Source: JBDSGC01 sp046594105 | Lineage (GTDB): Bacteria > Acidobacteriota > Thermoanaerobaculia > Gp7-AA8 | Direction: 5' to 3' | Assembly: GCA_046594105.1 (NCBI GenBank) | Contig: JBKJQB010000234.1 | Location: 1-63,150 of the forward strand | Length of the DNA: 63,150 nt | Shown: piece by piece, positions 56,563-63,150 of the stretch | Layout of the letters: each line of letters starts with the position of its first letter | How positions within the stretch are numbered: the stretch's first letter is position 1 | The notes under the pieces: generated by a model | Seen by the model: the letters and a program-made list of their open reading frames with translations, nothing else | What the model was told of the DNA's origin: nothing | Database searches by the model: none | Translations under genes and position numbers: made by a program

Positions 56563-57543
56563 TCAGCGAGTGGAGTGGGAGGACGACTTGGCCACCCAGC
56601 TGCGGAAAGTCTCGCCGGAGACGGTTCCGGAGACGGTCACTGAGTCGTCGCTGCGCGAGACGCTGAACTTGCGAAGCACGGAGACGAGATCCGGCGATTT
56701 GTCCTGAACGGCAAGCCGCAGGGCCGACAGACCGCCGCGGATGGTGTCCTCAAGAAGGCCGAGGGTCTCGGTATCGCGGGAGAGGCCGATGGCGGACAGC
56801 TTGAGCGAGTCGCCGGAGTCAGTGGCCCACAGCGCGACGGTGGACATGCTCTTGAGCGCGCCGCCGATCATCTGCGCGGACGATCCGTGATCGCCCATGT
56901 GAGGCGCGCCGGCGAGGCGCTGAGCGCGCGCGACATCGACCAGGACCCACGCCGTGGCGCGAGGATCGATCCGTGCCTGATCGCGACCGAGGCCACTGGC
57001 AGTGCTGAAGCCGGTGCCGCCGGAAGCGCGATTTGCCAGCGCCTCGAGCACAGCCCCTTCGGAACCGAGAACTGCGAGATGCGAATCGGGGAAGGCCACG
57101 ACCATGGGGCCACGATCATGACTGTTGTCGCTGTGTGGAATGAGCAGGTAGGAACCATTCGGCGAAGACTTGCGCGTGGCGCCACGGGTTACCAGAGCGC
57201 TGGAGAGACGCTCGACGTTGAAGCGGCCGTCGGCAGCAATGAGGATGTCCGCCTCGCCGCCGAGGGTGGTGCGCGGTGAGGTGGTGAACACGATCACGTC
57301 GACGTCGCGGGTCGGCTGTAGTCCGGAGTCGCGCAGGAACTTCACCGCGTCGTCATCCATGCTGACGTGCGCCGTCTGCTGAAAGAGAGCGGACGAAAGC
57401 GGGCTGTTGCGCATGTCGGCCAGCCGGACCACCCCGACCGACACCGCGTCGCTGGGGATCAGCGACATTGCGTCATTCTTGGCGAATGCCGCGGGAGCGA
57501 TTGCCAGGATCAGGGCCACAAGGGAAAGCAGGTGCTTCTTCAT
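56563..57543 (-). CDS. Secreted protein linked to an ABC transporter
   Basis: 326 aa from ATG 57543, with AAAGGAGT ribosome-binding site. Signal peptide MKKHLLSLVALILAIAPAAFA. No family recognised; the sequence suggests an exported alpha/beta protein (SLIPSDAVSVGVVRLADM, AWVLVDVARAQRL). Its ATG is 1 bp after the permease stop (TGACATG), so it is co-transcribed with the ABC genes. Confidence 0.75.
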   Translation of the reverse strand: MKKHLLSLVALILAIAPAAFAKNDAMSLIPSDAVSVGVVRLADMRNSPLSSALFQQTAHVSMDDDAVKFLRDSGLQPTRDVDVIVFTTSPRTTLGGEADILIAADGRFNVERLSSALVTRGATRKSSPNGSYLLIPHSDNSHDRGPMVVAFPDSHLAVLGSEGAVLEALANRASGGTGFSTASGLGRDQARIDPRATAWVLVDVARAQRLAGAPHMGDHGSSAQMIGGALKSMSTVALWATDSGDSLKLSAIGLSRDTETLGLLEDTIRGGLSALRLAVQDKSPDLVSVLRKFSVSRSDDSVTVSGTVSGETFRSWVAKSSSHSTR

Positions 57544-57544
57544 G

Positions 57545-58396
57545 TCAAAACTCCTTTCGTTGGAAAAGCCAGGAAGCGAGAGCGAGGCAGGCGACGCCAA
57601 AGGCCGCGGTCGATAGAAAGGGCGCCCAGCTGAGAGAAGCCGCGATCCTGGCGGGGGCCTGATTGCCCGACACGAAGGCGATGACTGCTCCACCCAGCTC
57701 GGCGGTCTTGGGAACGATCCAGTACAACGTGTTGATCACCCAGGCCTGCCACTCCTTCGAGACGGCGGCCGCGATGCGATCGTGGCCCACCAGCATCAGT
57801 GCGAAGAAGAAGAGACCGTACGTGGACATGATGGAGACACCGGTGGACGAGGTGATCACGCCGACCAGAAACGCAAATGCCATCAGGGTGGCGATGACGA
57901 ACAGGATCACGCCGCCTGCAAAGAAGAAACGCGGATGGACCACGTGCGTCTTCCAGATCACGATCAGCCAGATCGATCCGATCAGGTAGAGCACGTTGCT
58001 GCCGGCCAGAATCAGCCCGGCGACGTACCGGGAAAGGATCAGCTTCAGCCGCGACACCGGCCGGGAGAGATAGAGGTCGATCGTCCCTTTCTCCTGCATG
58101 CGCGGCACGAGGTGCGCCGTGGCGAACACCGCCAGGAAGGTGCAGAGGAAGTAGAGAACTGCGGAGAACCCCGACTCGAATCCAAGGACCAGCTTCTCGA
58201 TGGAGATGGCCTGGTTCATCTCCACGTTCTTCCCGAACAGTCTGGCGCTGGCCAGCGAGCCATCGACGATGTCGAGATTGATCGCTGAGGCGAAGATGAG
58301 AACGAAGATCGAGGAGAGGCAGAAGTAGGCGATCAGCGTCCAGCGCGCTGCAGCCTCACGCATCACGTCTTCGATGTTGGCGATGAGAGCCTTCAT
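57545..58396 (-). CDS. ABC-2 family transporter permease
   Basis: 283 aa with about six hydrophobic segments (e.g. LIAYFCLSSIFVLIFAS, AVLYFLCTFLAVFATAHLV). The cytoplasmic loop EKGTIDLYLSRPVSRLKLILSRY is typical of NosY/ABC-2 permeases. Overlaps the ATPase gene by 4 bp. Confidence 0.9.
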   Translation of the reverse strand: MKALIANIEDVMREAAARWTLIAYFCLSSIFVLIFASAINLDIVDGSLASARLFGKNVEMNQAISIEKLVLGFESGFSAVLYFLCTFLAVFATAHLVPRMQEKGTIDLYLSRPVSRLKLILSRYVAGLILAGSNVLYLIGSIWLIVIWKTHVVHPRFFFAGGVILFVIATLMAFAFLVGVITSSTGVSIMSTYGLFFFALMLVGHDRIAAAVSKEWQAWVINTLYWIVPKTAELGGAVIAFVSGNQAPARIAASLSWAPFLSTAAFGVACLALASWLFQRKEF

Positions 58397-59346
58397 AGCT
58401 GCACCTTCATTTGATGGACTTCCGGAGCGCGGATCAGATCGACGAACACATCTTCGAGCGAGGAACGGATGGGAGCGAGCTCGGTGATCAGTCCCCCCGA
58501 AGCGCGCAGCCGATCGACCAGTGCGTTGAGGTGCTGGACTCCCTCGACCGAAAGAACCACGTGCCCGTTGACTCGCTCGGCCCCCGCGCCGGTCTCCCGG
58601 AACGCTGCGAGCAGGGCGTCGTCGACGGGGGAAGCCACCAGTTTGTAACTCGATGTCGGGCGGGTGAGCTCTTCCACCGATCCGCCGACGGCGACCTTTC
58701 CCCGGCGTAGAACCGCCACACGGTCGCAGGTGAGCTCGATCTCGGACAACAGGTGGGAGTTGAGCAGGACCGCGGTCCCCCCCCTCGCTTCTTCGCGGAG
58801 CAGATCGCGGATCTCCCGTCTTCCCACCGGATCGACTCCATCGGTCGGCTCATCCAGCAGGAGCACTTCGGGGGAGTGCACCAGGGCTGCAGCAAGCCCC
58901 AGTCGCTGCGTCATGCCCTTGGAAAACTTCTTGACCCGCACGTCCATCCATTGCGACAGCCCGACCCGCTCCAGCAGAAGGCCGGTGCGCTGAACGATCT
59001 CTTTCGACTCCATCCCCGACATGCGCCCGAAGATGGACAGCGTCTGGCGAGCGGTCAGGTAACCAGGAATGCGATGCCCCTCGGGAAGGTAGCCCACCCG
59101 GCGCCGGCTCTCCGGATCGTGAACGCTGCGGCCGCCAATCCGGGCGTCGCCGGAAGTTGCCCGGGTGAGGTCGAGCAGGATCTTGACCGTGGTGGTTTTC
59201 CCCGCTCCATTAGGACCGAGCAGCCCGAACATTTCGCCTGGCTCCACGGTGAAGTCGATACCGTCGAGGGCAGTGATCGGAGCCTTCCCCATGGAGGATC
59301 GGTAGGTCTTCCGGAGAGCAGACACTTCGATTGCGTGTGGACTCAT
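58393..59346 (-). CDS. ABC transporter ATP-binding protein
   Basis: 317 aa. Walker A GPNGAGKTTTVKILLDL, signature FSKGMTQRLGLAAAL, Walker B VLLLDEPTDGVDP, H-loop NSHLLSEIE, then a C-terminal domain of about 95 aa. Resembles CcmA/NatA-type ATPases. First gene of a three-gene operon. Confidence 0.93.
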   Translation of the reverse strand: MSPHAIEVSALRKTYRSSMGKAPITALDGIDFTVEPGEMFGLLGPNGAGKTTTVKILLDLTRATSGDARIGGRSVHDPESRRRVGYLPEGHRIPGYLTARQTLSIFGRMSGMESKEIVQRTGLLLERVGLSQWMDVRVKKFSKGMTQRLGLAAALVHSPEVLLLDEPTDGVDPVGRREIRDLLREEARGGTAVLLNSHLLSEIELTCDRVAVLRRGKVAVGGSVEELTRPTSSYKLVASPVDDALLAAFRETGAGAERVNGHVVLSVEGVQHLNALVDRLRASGGLITELAPIRSSLEDVFVDLIRAPEVHQMKVQL

Positions 59347-59454
59347 GCTTCCTTTCCTCTACGGGCAAACCAGGGAGAGGTTGCGTCCATTGCCTGACGC
59401 GGCTGTTTCATGTGTTGGGTGGTCGTTGGTTCTGTATGATCTCGCACTCGCAAG

Positions 59455-62400
59455 ATGACCGACCGAGCCGTGTTTTTCGACCCCAGCCGCCGGCGATGGT
59501 GGTGGATCAAACGCATCGTGACGCTGCTGGGTCTGGCATCCGTGGCCACGATCAGCGTGTGGTTGATCAGCCTCTTCACCGCTCCGTTGCTTCCGGGGAT
59601 TCTCGGCCTGACCACTCCGATCAGCCGCAGCCTTCAACGCAGCCTTCATTTCTCCCGGCATCAGACGGAGTTGCAGCAGTTCAAACTCAAGAAGGATCGC
59701 GACCGCCTGTTCTCGGAGATTGCGAAAGATCGCCAGCAGAAACAGGCGCGGGCGGCACTTCCTCCGGTGAGCGGAGCGACCGGGATCGTCGCGGCGTTCT
59801 ATGCACCCTGGCAGGAGACGGGGCTGCATTCGCTGCGCGCCAACGCGTCACGGATGACGCACATCCTCCCCGCCTGGGTCCACCTTTCCGAGGATGCCCG
59901 CAGCCTCGATTTTCATGACTGGGATCCCGTCCTGACGCCCCACAACAACGACGTTCTGGAAGTTGCCCACACGAACAATCTGAACATCGTGCCGGTATTC
60001 AGCAACGCGCAGGTCTCCTCGAGTGGATCGGGAGAGTTCGATCCGAAACGCGTCCATCTCTTCCTTTCGGACCCTGTCCTTCAGGAGGCCATCATCCTGG
60101 AGCTCCGGAAGTGGATCCTGACGAATCGGTTTCAGGGCATCAACATCGATTTCGAAAACCTGGAGGATGCGGACTATGCACTGATGATTCCCTTTCTTCA
60201 GCGGATCAAGAGGGCGTTCGCGCCGAACCTGCTGGTAAGCATCGATCTGGAGGCCGACAAACCGCTCGACTGGAAGCTGGCCTCATCGATCTGCGACTTC
60301 GTGGTGATCATGGCCTACGACGAACACTCCCAGAACGATGCGCAGCCGGGCCCCATCGCCTCCATCAACTGGTATCGCGGGGTGGTGCAGCGCGCGTTGC
60401 GCAGCCAGATTCCCCGCGAGAAACTGGTGGTGGGCCTGGCGAACTACGCCTACGACTGGACCGTAGGAAAGGATGGAGCCGACCCGCTGACGTATCAGGG
60501 AGCTCTGCTGCTGGCTCAAAAATACCGGATCGATGCGCGAGAGCCTGGAGCTTTGCCTGAGAAAGCGGAAGACGTCATCGACTTCGACAGCAACTTTCTC
60601 AACCCCACCTTCTGGTATGTCGATGACGAGGGCAAAGACCACGAAGTGTGGATGCTCGATGCGGTGACGGCGGCGAATCAATGGCTGGTCGCCTCCAACT
60701 ATGGCGTTCGGGGAGTGGCCATCTGGGTGCTGGGATCCAGCGATCCATCCATCTGGACGTTCATTCATCGCGATCGCCTCAACGAGCCGCCGAACATGGG
60801 AGTGCTGCGCGACGTGAACTTTCCGTACGAAGTGGAGTTCGTGGGAGAAGGGGAAGTGGCCCACGTGGAGGCCTTGCCGACCAAAGGCTCGCGATCGCTG
60901 GAAGTCGATCCCAGCACCGGTCTGGCCGTCGACGAGAGCTACCATCAATTCCCTACCTCCTTCGTGATCTCCCGCAGCGGGTACCGGCCGAAGATGCTGG
61001 CCCTGACCATCGATGACGGCCCGGCAGAGCCCTACACGGCGCAGATGCTCGATGTGCTGAAGCAGGAGAAAGTCACCGCCACCTTCTTTCTGATCGGCCA
61101 GAACGCGGAGCGGTATCCGCAGCTGGTCAAGCGGATCTGGAGGGAGGGCCATGAGATCGGCAATCACAGTTACACCCACCCGAACATCGGAGCGATTCCA
61201 CTGACTCAGGCGCGACTGGAGCTGAACGCCACGCAGCGGGTGTTCCAGAGCCTGCTGCATCGTTCCACCCTCCTGTTCCGCCCCCCCTACAACGCGGATG
61301 CCGAGCCGACATCGGAAGAAGAAGTACGCCCGGTGGTCCTGGCTTCCAGCCTCAACTACATCACCATCCTGGAGTTTCTCGATCCTCAGGACTGGAACAC
61401 CGAAGAGCGAGGCCCGGATGGTCGCATCCATCACCGGACCGCTGCCGAGATGCTCCGGACGGTGGAGATGCAACTCGACTCCGAGCGGGGAAGCTGCGTT
61501 CTTCTGCACGACGGAGGAGGCAACCGCGCCGAGACGGTGAAGCTGATCCCTCTGATGGTGCGCACGCTGCGCGCGAAGGGCTACACCTTCGTCCCGGTAT
61601 CGGCCCTGATCAATTCGACGCGCGACCTGGTCAATCCGCCGGTCACCAAGTCCGACACCATGATGCTGGCGAACGATCGCGTGGTGTTCGAAGGCATCTA
61701 CCTCTTCGAGCTCTTTCTCAGTGTGGCTTTCGTCTCCGCCATCATTCTGGGAACGGCGCGCGTTGTGTTCGTGACGATTCTTGCTCTCGTCGCGCGCTGG
61801 CGGGAAAAGCGCGCGACGTTTGACGAGACCTACTCTCCCGCTCTGAGTGTGGTCATCGCCGCATTCAACGAGTCCAAGGTGGTGGTGCGAACCATCCAGT
61901 CCGTCCTGGACAACCACTATCCCGACCTCCAGATCATCGTGGTCGACGACGGTTCCACCGATGACACCAGCGAGCAGGTCCAGCAAGCCTTTGCCGGTCA
62001 TTCCTCCGTACGGTTGCTGCGTCAGGAAAACGGCGGGAAGGCCTCCGCCCTCAATCGGGGCATCGCCGCGACCACCGGCGACATCATCATCGCGCTGGAC
62101 GCCGATACCGTCTTCGGGCGCGACACAATCTCCAGACTGGTCCGGCACTTCGCCGATCCGCGCGTCGGCGCAGTGGCTGGCAACGTCAAGGTAGGCAACC
62201 GGATCAATCCGCTCACGCATTGGCAGTCGATCGAGTACGTGACCAGCCAGAACCTCGATCGTCGGGCCTACGCCGCCATCAACTCGGTCACCGTCGTTCC
62301 CGGCGCAGTCGGTGCCTGGCGTCGGGAGGCCATCCTTCAGGCCGGCGGCTACACCACCGACACCATGGCCGAAGACATGGACCTGACCTGGCGAATCCGC

Positions 62401-62997
62401 AGGATCGGGTGGCGGATCGATACCGAGTCCTCAGCGTTCGCGTACACGGAGGTGCCGGATCGTTTCGGCTCCCTGTTCAGGCAACGCTTTCGATGGGCGT
62501 TCGGCACTCTGCAGTGCCTGTGGAAACATCGCCGTGCCATCGGGCGCTACGGGTGGTTCGGGCGGGTGATGCTGCCAGCCCTGTGGCTTTTCCAGATCGT
62601 GTTCCAGGTGCTTTCGCCGTTGGTCGACCTGCAGATCCTCTGGGCGATCATCGGTGCCCTCCATGCATGGCTGCGAGGGCAGCTCACCCACGACTGGCAG
62701 CCGTTGCCGCAGGCGATGACTTCCCTCTATCTGATCGGGTTCATGTACGCGTTCTTCTTTGTGGTGGAGCTGATCGGGTCGCTGGTGGCATTCCGGCTCG
62801 ATCGAGAAGATCCCAAGGTTCTGGTCTGGCTCTTCTGGCAGAGATTCCTCTATCGGCAGCTGATGTACGCAGTGCTCCTCAAGTCGGTGAAGACCGCGGC
62901 ATCCGGCATCCGGACCGGGTGGGGAAAGCTCGAGAGGAAAGGCACGGTGGACTTCGGCGAACGCCCCGAGCTTCCCGCCACCGGACTGCAGCCGTAA
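59455..62997 (+). CDS. Trifunctional GH18-NodB-GT2 membrane protein
   Basis: 1180 aa. TM helix about 18-41; GH18-like domain about 105-470 with GINIDFENL (Asp232, catalytic Glu234; the first Asp of the canonical motif is Gln, as in YaaH/SleL relatives). NodB deacetylase about 510-720 with TIDDGP (Asp520, Asp521) and HEIGNHSYTHP (His571, His575). TM helices about 747-781. Processive GT2 with VVDDGSTDD (Asp831), DADT (882-885), AEDMDLTW (Asp974) and QRFRW (1010-1014), then several TM helices. Combined layout matches PNAG-type polymer synthesis (PgaC) plus PgaB. Ribosome-binding site is weak. Confidence 0.9.
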   Translation: MTDRAVFFDPSRRRWWWIKRIVTLLGLASVATISVWLISLFTAPLLPGILGLTTPISRSLQRSLHFSRHQTELQQFKLKKDRDRLFSEIAKDRQQKQARAALPPVSGATGIVAAFYAPWQETGLHSLRANASRMTHILPAWVHLSEDARSLDFHDWDPVLTPHNNDVLEVAHTNNLNIVPVFSNAQVSSSGSGEFDPKRVHLFLSDPVLQEAIILELRKWILTNRFQGINIDFENLEDADYALMIPFLQRIKRAFAPNLLVSIDLEADKPLDWKLASSICDFVVIMAYDEHSQNDAQPGPIASINWYRGVVQRALRSQIPREKLVVGLANYAYDWTVGKDGADPLTYQGALLLAQKYRIDAREPGALPEKAEDVIDFDSNFLNPTFWYVDDEGKDHEVWMLDAVTAANQWLVASNYGVRGVAIWVLGSSDPSIWTFIHRDRLNEPPNMGVLRDVNFPYEVEFVGEGEVAHVEALPTKGSRSLEVDPSTGLAVDESYHQFPTSFVISRSGYRPKMLALTIDDGPAEPYTAQMLDVLKQEKVTATFFLIGQNAERYPQLVKRIWREGHEIGNHSYTHPNIGAIPLTQARLELNATQRVFQSLLHRSTLLFRPPYNADAEPTSEEEVRPVVLASSLNYITILEFLDPQDWNTEERGPDGRIHHRTAAEMLRTVEMQLDSERGSCVLLHDGGGNRAETVKLIPLMVRTLRAKGYTFVPVSALINSTRDLVNPPVTKSDTMMLANDRVVFEGIYLFELFLSVAFVSAIILGTARVVFVTILALVARWREKRATFDETYSPALSVVIAAFNESKVVVRTIQSVLDNHYPDLQIIVVDDGSTDDTSEQVQQAFAGHSSVRLLRQENGGKASALNRGIAATTGDIIIALDADTVFGRDTISRLVRHFADPRVGAVAGNVKVGNRINPLTHWQSIEYVTSQNLDRRAYAAINSVTVVPGAVGAWRREAILQAGGYTTDTMAEDMDLTWRIRRIGWRIDTESSAFAYTEVPDRFGSLFRQRFRWAFGTLQCLWKHRRAIGRYGWFGRVMLPALWLFQIVFQVLSPLVDLQILWAIIGALHAWLRGQLTHDWQPLPQAMTSLYLIGFMYAFFFVVELIGSLVAFRLDREDPKVLVWLFWQRFLYRQLMYAVLLKSVKTAASGIRTGWGKLERKGTVDFGERPELPATGLQP

Positions 62998-63035
62998 CCC
63001 GCATTTCTCACACCCATCCTGCTGCGGACGCGGAA

Positions 63036-63134
63036 AGTGGCTCGTCTGCTTCGTTGCGCTCGGAATCGCTCCTCGACGTACCGTCAAGTACGCCGTCGTC
63101 GCGCTTCCTTCGCGCGCCTCGCATCCGAGCCACT
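63036..63134. repeat. Palindromic intergenic repeat at window end
   Basis: Outer arms AGTGGCTCG (63036-63044) and CGAGCCACT (63126-63134) are perfect complements. The centre has an imperfect palindrome CGACGTAC...GTACGCCGTCG around 63074-63098. No gene is seen from 62998 to 63150. Confidence 0.65.
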
Positions 63135-63150
63135 CTGCGCGCCCTCGCGA

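Noticed and set aside
60283..62220. 645-residue open frame antisense to the GH18-NodB-GT2 gene
   Set aside because: The plus-strand frame carries all catalytic motifs; the minus frame is composition-driven.

Overview
The window is about 60% GC and gene-dense. It is centred on a chromosomal replication-origin region. Genes diverge from around 22.5-24.4 kb: dnaA-dnaN-recF-gyrB-gyrA run rightward, while rpmH-rnpA-yidD-yidC-jag-mnmE-mnmG-rsmG-parA-parB-bactofilin run leftward. Oar-like TonB receptor, split F1Fo operon with b and b' subunits, DUF507 protein and abundant palindromic intergenic repeats suggest a Gram-negative member of the Acidobacteriota (Vicinamibacteria/Thermoanaerobaculia-like). 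That placement is inference; no rRNA gene is present to confirm it.

Layout. 0-6.3 kb: homoserine O-acetyltransferase (metX), convergent topA, and a two-component pair made of a short, degenerate histidine kinase and an NtrC-type regulator. 6.3-12.4 kb: an ATP synthase operon (b', b, delta, alpha, gamma, beta, epsilon) lacking subunits a and c. 12.4-22.6 kb: a CxxCxxCC protein, a bactofilin and the leftward origin cluster, with two parS-like sites placed in the gene ends of rsmG and mnmG. 22.6-32 kb: promoter and DnaA boxes of dnaA, a DnaA-trio-like element before dnaN, recF and both gyrase genes.

32-38.8 kb: DUF507 protein, zinc-ribbon protein, RNase G, a DNPH1-like nucleotide hydrolase, tRNA-Asn(GTT), a YdeN/RBBP9-like hydrolase, a secreted transglutaminase and a semialdehyde dehydrogenase. 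38.9-41.9 kb: a large Oar-like TonB-dependent receptor ending in a clear terminator. 42-45.7 kb: a TetR-HlyD-ABC-permease efflux operon of YbhGFS type under a palindromic operator. 45.7-50.5 kb: hslV-hslU-secreted protein, a pseudouridine synthase, and recA with promoter and terminator.

50.3-56.5 kb: a repeat-rich 665-bp gap, then the most unusual gene group. Two ATP-grasp-type proteins, a YbdK/GCS2-type carboxylate-amine ligase and a class I glutamine amidotransferase form one leftward operon, and an esterase is divergent from it. This looks like a ribosome-independent amide-ligation pathway with unknown product. 56.5-59.4 kb: an ABC ATPase, a permease and a secreted protein. 59.5-63 kb: one 1180-residue membrane protein joining a GH18-like domain, a NodB deacetylase and a processive GT2 synthase, which resembles PgaB and PgaC in a single chain.

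Throughout, intergenic spaces carry several families of palindromic repeats, often touching stop codons. One is a 180-bp MITE-like element with terminal inverted repeats. No CRISPR array, prophage, transposase or rRNA gene was seen.
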